Notes: generated by a model not told the origin, from the letters alone. 64,000 nt of DNA from Rhodobacteraceae bacterium CCMM004 (GCA_004005435.1 RZWH01000002.1:186001-250000), one strand, 5' to 3'. Shown: positions 9,629-18,398, counted from the stretch's first letter. Translations and numbers: made by a program.

Positions 9629-9916
9629 ATGTCGACCCAAATCAAAGCCTTCGCCATCGCCGGGGCCGTCGCTGCCGCCCTGGGCGCCCATGCCACCACG
9701 GCCGAGGCGCAGGCCCAGGAGAAATGCTACGGCGTCTCGCTCGCCGGCGAGAACGACTGCGCCGCCGGTCCCGGCACCACCTGCGCCGGCACCTCGACTG
9801 TCGACTATCAGGGCAATGCCTGGACCCTGGTGGACGCCGGCACCTGCGAGGACATGGAACTGCCGGGCGAGCGCATGGGGTCGCTGGAGCCGCTGGAGCG
9901 CGACCTGCCCGCCTGA
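9629..9916 (+). CDS. bufA: Bufferin-type precursor peptide (DUF2282)
   Basis: It encodes a 95-residue exported precursor of the DUF2282 family, now known as bufferins. These are ribosomal peptides whose cysteines are turned into 5-thiooxazole groups that bind copper in the periplasm. A Sec signal peptide (about residues 1-27, ending TAEA) precedes a short Cys-rich core: C33 in [11 protein letters not shown]44 in ENDC, C52 in TTCAG and C73 in GTC. This is the family's four-cysteine signature. The ATG at 9629 follows an AGGAGA site; upstream in-frame sequence has no signal peptide. The genes for the modifying enzyme and partner follow. Copper as the metal is inferred from the family. Confidence 0.88.
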   Translation: MSTQIKAFAIAGAVAAALGAHATTAEAQAQEKCYGVSLAGENDCAAGPGTTCAGTSTVDYQGNAWTLVDAGTCEDMELPGERMGSLEPLERDLPA

Positions 9917-9928
9917 CGCCTGCCACGC

Positions 9929-9955
9929 GGGGGGCGGACTCACCCGCCCCCCTTT
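9929..9955 (+). terminator. Intercistronic hairpin between bufA and bufB
   Basis: GGGGGGCGG (9929-9937) pairs with CCGCCCCCC (9944-9952) around a 6-base loop, followed by TTTCTT. It lies 12 bases after the precursor stop and before the enzyme gene. As a leaky terminator it would give more precursor than enzyme message, as is common in peptide-modification operons. Confidence 0.6.
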
Positions 9956-9984
9956 CTTCCGCTCGTCCAAGAAGGCCGCCTGCA

Positions 9985-10830
9985 ATGCTCGATGCCCCCC
10001 GCCCCGGACTGCCCTGCGCCGCCGGCGTCGGTTACAAACCCCAGCACTTCGCCGCCCTGACAGCCGATCCCGGCCCCGTCGAGTGGCTGGAGATCCATGC
10101 CGAGAACTACATGGGCGACGGCGGCCGCCCGCTGGCCCAACTCCGCGCCCTGGCCGAGCGCTTTGCCATCTCGGTCCACGGCGTGGGACTCTCCATCGGC
10201 GGCGAAGGGCCGCTCGACCGCGACCATCTGGCGCGGCTGCGGCGCCTGGTCGGATGGCTCGACCCCCAGAGTTTCTCCGAGCATCTGGCCTGGTCCACCC
10301 ATGACGCCCATTTCCTGAACGACCTGCTGCCCCTGCCTTACACCGCCGCGACCCTGGCGCGGGTCTGCGCCCATATCGACGAGGTGCAGGAGACGCTGGG
10401 GCGGCGGATGCTGCTGGAGAACCCCTCGACCTACCTGGCCTTCGCCGAGAGCGAGATGGCCGAGGTCGATTTTTTGGCCGAGATCGCCCGCCGCACCGGC
10501 TGCGGCCTCCTGCTCGATGTCAACAACGTCTTCGTCTCTGCCACGAACCAGGCGACCGACCCGGTGTCCTATATCGACGCCTTCCCCCTCGACCTGGTGG
10601 GCGAGATCCATCTGGGCGGCCATGACGAGGACGCCGACGAGCACGGCGCCCCCCTGCTGATCGACAGCCACGGACGCGCGGTGGTCGATCCGGTCTGGAC
10701 CCTCTACGCCCACACGCTGGCGCGCGGCGGGCCCCGGCCCACGCTGATCGAGTGGGACACCGACGTGCCGGACTGGCCGGTCCTGGCGGCCGAGGCGGCG
10801 CGGGCCGCGACCCTCCTCGCCCCGGCCTGA
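9985..10830 (+). CDS. bufB: MNIO-family (DUF692) multinuclear iron enzyme, bufferin maturase
   Basis: It is a TIM-barrel protein of 281 residues in the DUF692/MNIO family, which uses two or three iron ions to oxidise cysteines of precursor peptides. Metal ligands expected for the fold are visible: [56 protein letters not shown] and LIEWD. The ATG at 9985 is set by the start of the conserved GVGYKPQHF region; the open frame extends far back into thrS only because of base composition. It stands between the precursor and the DUF2063 partner, so it most likely converts BufA cysteines to thiooxazoles. Confidence 0.9.
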   Translation: MLDAPRPGLPCAAGVGYKPQHFAALTADPGPVEWLEIHAENYMGDGGRPLAQLRALAERFAISVHGVGLSIGGEGPLDRDHLARLRRLVGWLDPQSFSEHLAWSTHDAHFLNDLLPLPYTAATLARVCAHIDEVQETLGRRMLLENPSTYLAFAESEMAEVDFLAEIARRTGCGLLLDVNNVFVSATNQATDPVSYIDAFPLDLVGEIHLGGHDEDADEHGAPLLIDSHGRAVVDPVWTLYAHTLARGGPRPTLIEWDTDVPDWPVLAAEAARAATLLAPA

Positions 10831-10834
10831 GCCG

Positions 10835-11593
10835 ATGTCGCAGTCCGCCTTCACCGCTGCGCTCTTCGACCCCGCCCGAACGGTGCCCCGAGGGCTGGTC
10901 GACCCCCAGGGCCGCGCCGCGGGCAAACGCTTCGACGTCTACCGCAACAACGTGGCGCACAGCCTGATCGCGGCGCTGAAGACCGGGTTTCCCGCCCTCC
11001 GCACCATCCTGGGGGCAGAGAATTTTCGCACCCTCGCCGCTCTCTACGTGCGGCGCCACCCGCCGTCTTCGCCGCTGATGATGCACTACGGGACGCAGAT
11101 GCCGGCGATGCTGGAGGGGTTCGCCCCCCTCGCCGCGCATCCGCACCTTCCCGACCTGGCGCGGCTGGAGTTGGCGCTGCGCGAGAGCTATCACGCCGCC
11201 GACGCCGCGCCCGCCGATCCGGCGCGGCTGGCGGCGCTGACCCCCGCGCGGCTCGCCGCCGCACGGCTGCGCCTGGCGCCTGCGCTGCGGCTCGGGCGGT
11301 CGCGCTGGCCGGTGCTGAGCCTCTGGCGCAGCGCCCTCGACCCAGGCGTCCCCGCCCCCGCCGCGGCGACCGGCGAGGCCTGGGCGACCACGCGCCCCGC
11401 GTTCGATCCGATCCCGCACGCGCTGCCCCCGGGCGGCCACACCCTGATCGCCCGGCTCGCCGCCGGAGACCCCATCGGCGCCGCCCACAACGCCGCCCTG
11501 TCGGCCGCGCCCGGCTTCGACCTGGCCGCGGTGCTGGGTCTGCTGCTGTCGGGCGGCGCCATCGTCGACATTTTGGAGGAGCCCACGCCATGA
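10835..11593 (+). CDS. bufC: DUF2063-family partner protein of the MNIO enzyme
   Basis: It has 252 residues. The N-terminal DUF2063 domain contains RFDVYRNNVAHSLIAALKTGFPALRTILG (in part, residues 32-60), the conserved block of proteins that accompany DUF692 enzymes and probably bring the precursor peptide to them. The C-terminal half is alanine-rich with little recognisable content. It starts 4 bases after the bufB stop, and its TGA overlaps the next ATG (ATGA), so translation is coupled. The precise role (recognition element or enzyme subunit) is inferred from partner families. Confidence 0.85.
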   Translation: MSQSAFTAALFDPARTVPRGLVDPQGRAAGKRFDVYRNNVAHSLIAALKTGFPALRTILGAENFRTLAALYVRRHPPSSPLMMHYGTQMPAMLEGFAPLAAHPHLPDLARLELALRESYHAADAAPADPARLAALTPARLAAARLRLAPALRLGRSRWPVLSLWRSALDPGVPAPAAATGEAWATTRPAFDPIPHALPPGGHTLIARLAAGDPIGAAHNAALSAAPGFDLAAVLGLLLSGGAIVDILEEPTP

Positions 11594-12168
11594 CCGCCCT
11601 GATCCGCCTGCACGACTCCCTCTTCGACGCGGTCGAGCGTCACACCGCCTGGCTGATCCCGACACTGGCACGGCTCTGCTTTGCCGCCGTGCTGTTGTTC
11701 TACTACTGGGCCTCCGCGGCGACCAAGCTGGGGGACGGCGTGCTGGGCCTCTTCCGGTTCTCCAACGGCGCCTACATCCAGATCTTTCCCAAGACGGTGG
11801 AGGCCGCGGGCTACGACGTCTCGCAGCTGGGCATCGTCCACTGGCTGGTGGTGCTCGCGGCCACCTGGGGCGAGTTCCTCCTGCCGCTCCTCATCGTGAT
11901 CGGCCTGGCCACGCGGCTGGCCGCGCTGGGGATGATCGGCTTCGTCGTGGTGCAGAGCGTGGTCGACATCACCGGCCACGGCGCCGACGCCGCCACCATC
12001 GGAAGCTGGTTCGACCGCCTTCCCTCGGCGCTGATCCTGGACCAGAGGGCGTTCTGGATCTTTGCGCTCCTGGTCCTGGTGATCCGTGGGGCGGGGCCGA
12101 TCTCGCTCGACCGGCTGCTGGCCGACCGGGTGGGCGTGCAGCGGCAAAGCCACGCGACCGGAGGTTGA
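11590..12168 (+). CDS. DoxX-family membrane protein of the bufferin operon
   Basis: It is a 192-residue inner-membrane protein with about four hydrophobic segments: LCFAAVLLFYYW near residue 28, LLPLLIVIGLATRLAALGMIGF (in part) near 97, and two others. This matches the DoxX family in length and pattern. DoxX proteins are frequent last genes in DUF2282/DUF692 operons. They have been linked to thiol oxidation or membrane electron flow, but the role here is not known. It overlaps the DUF2063 gene by ATGA, so it belongs to the same operon. Confidence 0.82.
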   Translation: MTALIRLHDSLFDAVERHTAWLIPTLARLCFAAVLLFYYWASAATKLGDGVLGLFRFSNGAYIQIFPKTVEAAGYDVSQLGIVHWLVVLAATWGEFLLPLLIVIGLATRLAALGMIGFVVVQSVVDITGHGADAATIGSWFDRLPSALILDQRAFWIFALLVLVIRGAGPISLDRLLADRVGVQRQSHATGG

Positions 12169-12438
12169 TTCGGCCCCGCACCGGGGTCGACGCGGCCCGC
12201 GGGCGCCGTCGCCGCACCCGCGGTGCCCGCATAAGCATCGGGCCGCGCGGCGAAAACCCGCAGACGGCCGGTTTTGCCCGAGTTTCACTTGAAAACGCCG
12301 CGCCAAAACCCGACCTTTTCGGTTGTGACAACGGCCCTTCTACCACGACCGCTCCCTCTTCGGGGCAGCTGACTGAAGAAGACCCGGCTGCACCACCCCG
12401 CCGCACTCCCGCGGGCGGGTACACGATGGAGGAACGGT
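12169..12438 (+). other. Intergenic region with long leader of the cold-shock gene
   Basis: This gap holds no convincing gene. A possible -35 box TTGAAA lies at 12289-12294, but no good -10 follows. An 11-base palindrome, GTTGT-G-ACAAC, lies at 12322-12332. If transcription starts near 12320, the cold-shock message has a leader of about 120 bases, as is usual for temperature-controlled csp genes. Confidence 0.4.
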
Positions 12439-12645
12439 ATGCCCACTGGCACCGTGAAATGGTTCAACACCACCAAAGGCTATGGCTTCATCGCCCCTGA
12501 CGGCGGCGGCAAGGACATCTTCGTGCACATCTCGGCCGTCGAGCGCGCTGGCCTCACCGGCCTGGCCGACAATCAAAAGGTCAGCTACGAGCTGATCGAA
12601 GGCCGCGACGGGCGCCAGTCCGCAGGCGACCTCCAGGCGCTCTGA
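12439..12645 (+). CDS. Cold-shock protein, CspA family
   Basis: It is a 68-residue single-stranded RNA/DNA-binding protein of the OB fold. Both nucleic-acid motifs are present: KGYGFIAP (RNP1, KGFGFI type) and DIFVHISAV (RNP2, VFVHF type). It acts as an RNA chaperone in the cytoplasm. A strong GGAGGAA site lies 7 bases before the ATG. The gene stands alone with its own leader, and the hairpin at 12659-12688 follows. Whether it is cold-induced or constitutive cannot be told. Confidence 0.93.
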   Translation: MPTGTVKWFNTTKGYGFIAPDGGGKDIFVHISAVERAGLTGLADNQKVSYELIEGRDGRQSAGDLQAL

Positions 12646-12658
12646 TCCCGCCCGACAC

Positions 12659-12688
12659 GGCCCCGGCGCGCCATCGCGTGCCGGGGCC
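12659..12688. terminator. Hairpin between convergent genes
   Basis: GGCCCCGGC (12659-12667) pairs perfectly with GCCGGGGCC (12680-12688) around a 12-base loop. It lies between the 3' ends of the cold-shock gene and the minus-strand secreted protein gene, so it may act in both directions. There is no T-run. Confidence 0.5.
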
Positions 12689-12696
12689 TGCGCCGA

Positions 12697-13011
12697 TCAG
12701 TCGCCCAGACCCTTGGACGTGGGAATGCGTTCGGCCACGCCCTTGTGCGGGGGGATGTATTCGGCGCGCCGCGGCACATGCACGCGGCGGACCTTGCGCG
12801 GGGCGGGATGCTGCATCATCGACTGGTAGGTGACGCCGGTGGTCGGCGTGCCGCAGCAGATGACGCCGTTGATCGTCACCGGCTGCAATCCCGCCGGGCA
12901 ATAGTTGACCGCGCTGGGATACGCATAGACGTCCGCCGCCGCGGCGCCCTGGGGCGCCATCGCCGCGAGGCCCAGGCACAGGCCCGCCCGCAGCAGTCCG
13001 ATCTTGGTCAT
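12697..13011 (-). CDS. Small secreted hypothetical protein
   Basis: It has 104 residues and is not recognised. A signal peptide is clear: residues 1-26 run through LLRAGLCLGLAAMAPQGAAA. The mature part has a Cys pair in GVICCGTPTTG and another Cys in NYCPAG. It then has a basic, proline-containing tail (APRKVRRVHVPRRAEYIPPHKG). The start at 13011 has a GAGGGGA site about 11 bases upstream. It is convergent with the cold-shock gene. Similar short secreted proteins occur in roseobacters, but no function is known to me. Confidence 0.7.
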   Translation of the reverse strand: MTKIGLLRAGLCLGLAAMAPQGAAAADVYAYPSAVNYCPAGLQPVTINGVICCGTPTTGVTYQSMMQHPAPRKVRRVHVPRRAEYIPPHKGVAERIPTSKGLGD

Positions 13012-13085
13012 CCGCCGTCCCCTCTCGCTCATGCGCCGCCGATCCGCGGCCATTTGAGCGAGCCTAACCCCGCGCCGTGCGCCGG

Positions 13086-15458
13086 TCAATTTTTGGACTG
13101 CGAAACGGTGTGTCCCGTGGCGAAGCGACCGGGCGGGCGGGCGGTCCGCAGCGGCGCGATCCGCGCGGCGGTCAACGCGTCGGTCCAGGCATAGTCCAGC
13201 GCGCCGCGTTCGGCCAGCGCCGCGCGGAACGCCGCGCCGTCGGCGAAACGGGCGAAGGGGTCGGGCTCGCGATCCTGGGGGGAGAGCGTCCGCGGCAGCG
13301 TCTCGGGCGCGGCGAGGGCGGGCCACACGTCCTTGAGCGCCGCGCTCACCGCGCGCTCCTGGGCTGTCGGCGACGCCGTGGCCCAGTCCTCGTAACGCCA
13401 GACCGGCGCCGTTTTGCCCGCCTCGGAAATCAGCCGCGCAACGGTGCGGTGCCAGGCGACCGCGCGGCGGCAATGGGCGAGGAACCGCACGAGCGACAAG
13501 GTGGGCTTGTCGGCCGTGGTGTCGCGACGGCTCCAGGCGCCGATGCGCCGCGCCTTGACCAGCGAGACGTAGGACGGAAGCAGCGCGCGGGTGACGAAGG
13601 CGCAGTGGACGTCGTCCCGGCCGATGAGCGCGGCCAGCGCCTGGACCGACATGACATGGCCGTGGAACACCTTGATCGCCACGCCGCAGCGGCCGAGGCG
13701 GTGGGCGGCCCGGGCGATCTCGTCCAGCCCGGCGCTGGGATCCTGGGCCAGGCGGCGGATCAACCGCGAGTCGCGCTGACCGCGATAGACGGTGCCGTCG
13801 GCGGCGCCGAAGTGATCCAGGAGCTGCGACCGCCGCACACCGAAGCCGAAGGCGCCCGCGGGGTTGAAGACCTCGGCCAGAACGAACAGCTCCTCGTGCC
13901 CGCGCATGATTTCGAACAGGCGGTTCGACCCGCTGCGCGGCAGGCCGAAGACCACGAGCTTGGGCAGGGCCCGCCCCTCCGCGCGCCCCTCTCCGACACC
14001 GGGCCGGACCGGCGCCGCCTCCGCACGCAGCGGAGCGAGGTTGCCCAGATCGACGTCCGGCCCGCCGAAGACGGGGCGCGCCAGGATGTCGAGGAGCGCG
14101 GGATGCGCCGGGTGCGAGGGGTTCGACACGTCACGGTCGAGGAACCCCTGCTGGGTGAATGTGCGCCAGTTGCGCAGGCGCAGGAAATGCACCCCGTCCG
14201 CGCCGATCCGCCGGGCCAGCGCCACGAACGCCTCCATCTCGCGGAAGTTGTCGCGCTGGACGACGAAGTCGAGGCGCAGCGTGCCGATCCGGCCCTCGGC
14301 CCTGAGCCGGCCGAGAAACGCTAGGTTGTCCATCAGCCGGTCGAAGTCGCCGTCGCGGCGCAGCTCGGCGTAGGTCTCGGGGCGGGCGGCATCGACCGAC
14401 ACCCAGACCGAGGCGACCCGGCCCTCAAGCTCCAGCTCGCTCCAGGCACGGGCGTCGAAGAGCACGCCGTTGGTCTGGAGCTGCAATTGCGGCCCCGCCG
14501 CCCCGGCGGTCCGTTTCAGGATTTTGCGGAAATGGCGGCTGCCGAAGGGGTCGCCGCTGCCGGTGATCTTGACCCTCTGGGCGCCGTCGACCAGCGGTCG
14601 CAGCCGCTCCTCATAAAACCGGTCGAGCGCCGCCTCCTCCTGCCGGTCGGCCAGGATCTTGCGCGTGCGGCAACTGGGGCAACTGAGGTTGCACGAGATG
14701 TCGTGGGACAACAGGACCCGCCGCGGCGCCGCGGGCACCTGCCGCCCGCCGCTGTCGATGACGGCGCGCAACGCGGGGTCGGACACCGCATCCCTCCGCG
14801 GCAGAGCGCGTTTGGCGATGTGCGGGCATGACAGGCGGCTGCAATAGCCGAAATCGCCGTCGAGGATCGACCGCCGCACCTCGCGGGCCCGGGCGCCGGT
14901 CCACACCGCCTCGGGCGGCGTCGTGCCGAGATTGCCGAAGGGCGCGGGGATCCACGCCGCGCAGCAGGGATAGAGATGGCGGTCGCCGATGGCCTCGGCC
15001 TCGGTGAAGGGCGCGGCGCAGAACCTGTCTTCGAGCCAGGCGTCGACATCGAGCCGCAGGCTGGGCGCGCGCTCGTCGGCGGCGAGGATCAGGCGTTGGG
15101 CGAAGGTCTCGTGCTGGTCGCGGGCATAGGCGTCCTCGGCATAGCGGCGCCCGGCGGCGAAGCGGCCCGAGGTGACGAGGAGGCAAGCCGCGGCCACCAG
15201 CGCAAAGCCAGACGCGCCGGGATCGGGCGCGGCGGCCTCCAGCGCCGCGACCAGTGCCTCCCGGTCGGCGCCGCCGGGGGCTGCGTGGCGGTCGAGCCAG
15301 CGGCGGACGAAGCGTTCGGCGGCGTTGATCTCCAAGGTCTCGGTGCGCCCGCGCATCCGCGTGCGGTAGGCCGCCTGCTGGGCCGCGGCGGCGCGCAGAA
15401 ACCGGGCGACCGGCTCTTCCTCCGCCGCCTCGGCCCAGGGTCTCTCCGCCTTGCCCAT
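13086..15458 (-). CDS. Radical SAM protein fused to a sulfotransferase domain
   Basis: It is a 790-residue two-enzyme fusion. Residues about 140-180 hold a SPASM-like cysteine block (DRFCAAPF, LYPCCAAW, then YCSRLSCPH). Residues about 245-440 are a radical SAM core with the CX3CX2C cluster motif CNLSCPSC near 259 and ITGSGDPFG. From about residue 500 a sulfotransferase begins, with the PAPS 5'-phosphosulfate loop LPRSGSNRL and later VTRALLPSYVSLVKARR. Such fusions imply modification of one substrate by both radical chemistry and sulfation, but the substrate is unknown. The start at 15458 is the ATG before a helical N-terminus; its ribosome site is weak. It diverges from the caspase gene, 60 bases away. 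Confidence 0.82.
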   Translation of the reverse strand: MGKAERPWAEAAEEEPVARFLRAAAAQQAAYRTRMRGRTETLEINAAERFVRRWLDRHAAPGGADREALVAALEAAAPDPGASGFALVAAACLLVTSGRFAAGRRYAEDAYARDQHETFAQRLILAADERAPSLRLDVDAWLEDRFCAAPFTEAEAIGDRHLYPCCAAWIPAPFGNLGTTPPEAVWTGARAREVRRSILDGDFGYCSRLSCPHIAKRALPRRDAVSDPALRAVIDSGGRQVPAAPRRVLLSHDISCNLSCPSCRTRKILADRQEEAALDRFYEERLRPLVDGAQRVKITGSGDPFGSRHFRKILKRTAGAAGPQLQLQTNGVLFDARAWSELELEGRVASVWVSVDAARPETYAELRRDGDFDRLMDNLAFLGRLRAEGRIGTLRLDFVVQRDNFREMEAFVALARRIGADGVHFLRLRNWRTFTQQGFLDRDVSNPSHPAHPALLDILARPVFGGPDVDLGNLAPLRAEAAPVRPGVGEGRAEGRALPKLVVFGLPRSGSNRLFEIMRGHEELFVLAEVFNPAGAFGFGVRRSQLLDHFGAADGTVYRGQRDSRLIRRLAQDPSAGLDEIARAAHRLGRCGVAIKVFHGHVMSVQALAALIGRDDVHCAFVTRALLPSYVSLVKARRIGAWSRRDTTADKPTLSLVRFLAHCRRAVAWHRTVARLISEAGKTAPVWRYEDWATASPTAQERAVSAALKDVWPALAAPETLPRTLSPQDREPDPFARFADGAAFRAALAERGALDYAWTDALTAARIAPLRTARPPGRFATGHTVSQSKN

Positions 15459-15518
15459 GTTGACCCGTCCCGCAATTCTGGCCACCCTCTGGGCGCAGTC
15501 TAAGACGGAGCCGCCGCC

Positions 15519-17657
15519 GTGCCACGCCTTTTCCGCAGCCTCGCCCGTCTCGGTGCCTGCGCGCTGGTCCTCGGGCTGGCCGCGCACGGCGCCAGCGCCC
15601 AGACCACGACCCGCCACGCCCTGGTCATCGGCAACGCCGGCTATGCCCAGGCGCCGCTCGACACGCCCATCGACGACGCCCGCCTGGTGGCGCGGGTGCT
15701 GGCCGAGCTGGGGTTCGAGGTCGACCTGAGGCTCGACGTCAGCGACGCCGACCTGCCCGACATCCGCGCCGTCATCGAGGGGCCTCTGGCCGCCGCCGAT
15801 GTGGGTCTGTTCTATTTCGCCGGGCACGGGCTGCGCTATGGCGGCGAGAACATGATGGTGACCGTGGCCACCGACCTCACCGACGGCGACGACATCCGGG
15901 ACAAGAGCATCGCCCTGTCGGCGCTGCTCGACCGGCTGACGCAGAGCGGCGGGGGGCTCAAGATCGTGGTCCTGGATTCGTGCCGCAACGAGGTGCTGCC
16001 GGGGGCGGACGCCAGCCTCTCCACCGGCTTCAGCCTCGAAGAGGCGCCCCGGGGCGAGGTGCTGGTGGCGTTTTCGACCGCCGCGGGCGACGTGGCGCTG
16101 GACTCGGTGGGCGGCCGCAACAGCCCCTATACCGCGGCGCTCGCCAACGCGCTGCAACTGGGCGGCGCCGACGTCTATGACGTGTTCCGCGCCATCCGCC
16201 GCGACGTGCGCTCCAGCACCGGGGGCCGCCAGGTGCCCTGGCTCACCGGCTCCATCGAGACCGAGTTCGTGTTCCGCGCCGCGGCCGCGGCCCCGGCAGC
16301 GCCCGACCCCGCGGCGGCCGCCCGGCCCGGCAGCTTCGTCACCCCCGCGGGCGCGCGCATCACCCTCGACGCGATCCTCTGGAGCTTTCTCGAAAACAGC
16401 CTCGACGGCCGCGACCTGCGGATGTTCGCCAGCGCCTTTCCCGAGAGCCGGCACGCCGCCCGCGCCGCCGAGCGGCTGCGCGAGATCGACCTGAGCGGCC
16501 CCGACAGCGACGCGACCGCGCGGGGCCTCGACATGGTCACGCCCGAAGAGGCCGCGGCGCAGCAGTCGCGGGTCCTGGACATGGCCGGCACCTATGTCCT
16601 GCGCGAGGCCTTCCGCATCTGGCCCGAGCGCCTGCCGGATGTGGAGAAGGGCCTGGGCCGGGTCTTCACCGCCTGCGACGCGCTGGCCGCCGACCCGGTC
16701 GATCCGCAAAAGGTGTCGCCGGGCATCTCGGCGCCGACCATGGACGCGCGCCAGGCGCTGCGCGCCTGCGGCTTCGACCTGGCGCGCGACCCCAACAACC
16801 CCCGGCTGCTCTTCCAGTTCGCGCGCGTGCTGGGCGTGCTCGGCCGGCACGATTGGTCGAACGCGATCTACGACCGCGCCGCGGCCCTGGGCTATGAGGC
16901 GGCGCTGGTCAATCGCGGCTACAACGCCCGCATCGGCCGCGGACAGGAGCGGGATCTGGAACTGGCCTTCGACCTGACGCTGCGCGCCGCCGAGATGGGC
17001 AATCCCCGGGCGCGCACCAATATCGGCGCGGCCTTCATCAACGGCCGCGGTGTGGACAAGGACCCGGGCGAGGGCATCCTGTGGGTCCGCCTGGCCGCCT
17101 CCATGGGCTGGCCCCACGCCACGAACCTCTTGGGCGACAACTATCGGCTAGGCCGCGGGGTCGCGGTGGACCTGGACGAGGCATTCTCGCTCTACCGCGC
17201 CGCCGCCAGTCAGGGACAGACCACGGCCATGGCCAATCTCGGCCTCGCCTATGTCCGCGGCGAAGGCACCGAGCCGGACGAGGCCGAGGGGATCGCCTGG
17301 CTGAACCGCGCGGCCCAGCTCGGCAACCGCTTTGCACCGCTCTATCTGGGCGACATTTATCTGGACGGGGCGGGGTCGATCGCGGCCGATCCGGTGCTGG
17401 CCCGCGCGCTCTACCGCACCGCGGCCGAGCGGGGGGCGGGGCGCGCCTATGCCCGGCTGGCCGAGGGGCATCTGGCGGGGCGGTTCGGCGCCGGGCCGGA
17501 TCCTGCCGCGGCCTATCGCAACGCGCTCTTCGCCCAGGCGGCGCGGCAACTGGGCGGCAGCGACGTGCTCGACCGCGCGGCCGCGGCGCTGAGCCCCGAG
17601 ACCCGCGCCGGTATCGAGGCCGACGTGGCGCGGTTTCTCAAGCTCAACGGGCTCTGA
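15519..17657 (+). CDS. Exported caspase-like protease with Sel1 repeats
   Basis: It has 712 residues. A signal peptide ends at ASA (residue 27). Residues 31-250 are a C14 caspase-like domain with the catalytic pair H103 (FAGHGL) and C155 (LDSCRN). Then comes an Ala-rich linker, and a helical segment near residue 300 (MFASAFPESRHAARAAERL). From about 470 to 690 there are Sel1-type repeats (GNPRARTNIGAAFINGRG and others). The start is a GTG with GGAG upstream. Bacterial caspases cut after basic residues and serve in signalling or cell death; export to the periplasm is unusual. The next gene starts one base after its stop. The active-site residues look intact. Confidence 0.88.
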   Translation: MPRLFRSLARLGACALVLGLAAHGASAQTTTRHALVIGNAGYAQAPLDTPIDDARLVARVLAELGFEVDLRLDVSDADLPDIRAVIEGPLAAADVGLFYFAGHGLRYGGENMMVTVATDLTDGDDIRDKSIALSALLDRLTQSGGGLKIVVLDSCRNEVLPGADASLSTGFSLEEAPRGEVLVAFSTAAGDVALDSVGGRNSPYTAALANALQLGGADVYDVFRAIRRDVRSSTGGRQVPWLTGSIETEFVFRAAAAAPAAPDPAAAARPGSFVTPAGARITLDAILWSFLENSLDGRDLRMFASAFPESRHAARAAERLREIDLSGPDSDATARGLDMVTPEEAAAQQSRVLDMAGTYVLREAFRIWPERLPDVEKGLGRVFTACDALAADPVDPQKVSPGISAPTMDARQALRACGFDLARDPNNPRLLFQFARVLGVLGRHDWSNAIYDRAAALGYEAALVNRGYNARIGRGQERDLELAFDLTLRAAEMGNPRARTNIGAAFINGRGVDKDPGEGILWVRLAASMGWPHATNLLGDNYRLGRGVAVDLDEAFSLYRAAASQGQTTAMANLGLAYVRGEGTEPDEAEGIAWLNRAAQLGNRFAPLYLGDIYLDGAGSIAADPVLARALYRTAAERGAGRAYARLAEGHLAGRFGAGPDPAAAYRNALFAQAARQLGGSDVLDRAAAALSPETRAGIEADVARFLKLNGL

Positions 17658-17658
17658 G

Positions 17659-18051
17659 ATGCGCCTGCCCTTCCGACCCCGCCCGGAGGCGCCTACGTCA
17701 GACCGCCCGCGCACCATCGGCTTCGTCGACCGCGCGCCGGCGGCGGGGCGGCGCGTGCTGCTCACCGCCTTCGACGACGACCCGGCGGCGGCCGAGGCGC
17801 TGCTGGTCGGGGTCGCCCGCGGCTACGTCCGGCGCGGCGACCGCCCCGTGTTGGTCGGCGTCGGCTGCGATCCGAGGTTCGTCGCCCGCCACCCCGATCC
17901 GGTGGAAATGTTGCCGCGGCGCCAGGATCTGGCGGGGTTCTCCCGCGAGGAGTTCGACACCTACATCCAGGCGAGGTGGGATAATCTCCTTGCGAAATGG
18001 CGCCCGATTCTGCAAGTTGACCTAGGGAAAGAGTTCGATCGGTTCTTTTAA
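17659..18051 (+). CDS. Hypothetical protein following the caspase gene
   Basis: It has 130 residues and is not recognised. It begins one base after the caspase stop, so it is almost certainly cotranscribed. There is no signal peptide or membrane segment. The middle alternates hydrophobic strands and Gly (VLVGVGCDPRFV). The C-terminus is rich in Asp/Trp/Phe (REEFDTYIQARWDNLLAKW), and the last 20 codons are less GC-rich than the rest. It may be an accessory or substrate of the caspase, which is only an inference from position. Confidence 0.6.
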   Translation: MRLPFRPRPEAPTSDRPRTIGFVDRAPAAGRRVLLTAFDDDPAAAEALLVGVARGYVRRGDRPVLVGVGCDPRFVARHPDPVEMLPRRQDLAGFSREEFDTYIQARWDNLLAKWRPILQVDLGKEFDRFF

Positions 18052-18110
18052 GTCGCTCCGTCCGACCGGGCCGGGAGCACCGCTGGACGGCGGGGATTTG
18101 GAGAGGTTTG

Positions 18111-18398
18111 ATGCAGCGCTTTATCATTCTGGCATCGAGCTTGATCGTCGCGGCCTGCAACACCGCCGCCCCGAACCAATGCACCCCCACCGCCGACGAG
18201 ATCCGCAGTTGGACCGAGGCACGCACCGCCGGCAGCCGCGCCGCCTATCGCGCGTTCCTGCAGCAGTATCCCGACGGCTGCTATGCCAGCCGCGCCACCC
18301 GCGCACTGGAGGGCCGGGTGTCCGAGCGTGAGGTGCGCGCCATCGGCGGAGGCGGCGGCGGCAACGGAAGCGGCCCCGGCCCCTCCACCCCCTACTGA
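18111..18398 (+). CDS. Small lipoprotein with a caspase-associated helical motif
   Basis: It is a 95-residue predicted lipoprotein. The lipobox VAAC has the lipidated cysteine at residue 16. The mature part carries AYRAFLQQYPDGCYASRATRALEGRV. That has the same pattern (hydrophobic pair, YP or FP, small residues, then A-x-x-A-L) as the FASAFPESRHAARAAERL stretch of the caspase protein 1.7 kb upstream. The tail is Gly/Ser/Pro-rich and likely disordered. GGAGAGG precedes the ATG at 18111; a TTG three bases earlier is less likely. The gene is cotranscribed with its neighbours, and envelope location beside the exported caspase suggests a partner. Confidence 0.7.
   Translation: MQRFIILASSLIVAACNTAAPNQCTPTADEIRSWTEARTAGSRAAYRAFLQQYPDGCYASRATRALEGRVSEREVRAIGGGGGGNGSGPGPSTPY

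Noticed and set aside
8305-10830. Long plus-strand open frame suggesting a fusion of thrS-antiframe text with the DUF692 enzyme
   Set aside because: The upstream part overlaps thrS in another frame and has no protein similarity. The enzyme starts naturally at 9985.
12165-12500. Plus-strand frame of 111 codons before and over the cold-shock gene
   Set aside because: It has no ribosome site or recognisable product and overlaps the clear cold-shock gene in another frame.
13086-17117. Minus-strand open frame extending the radical SAM-sulfotransferase by over 500 codons into the caspase gene
   Set aside because: The added part is the antisense of the caspase gene and has shadow composition. The ATG at 15458 fits the protein family.
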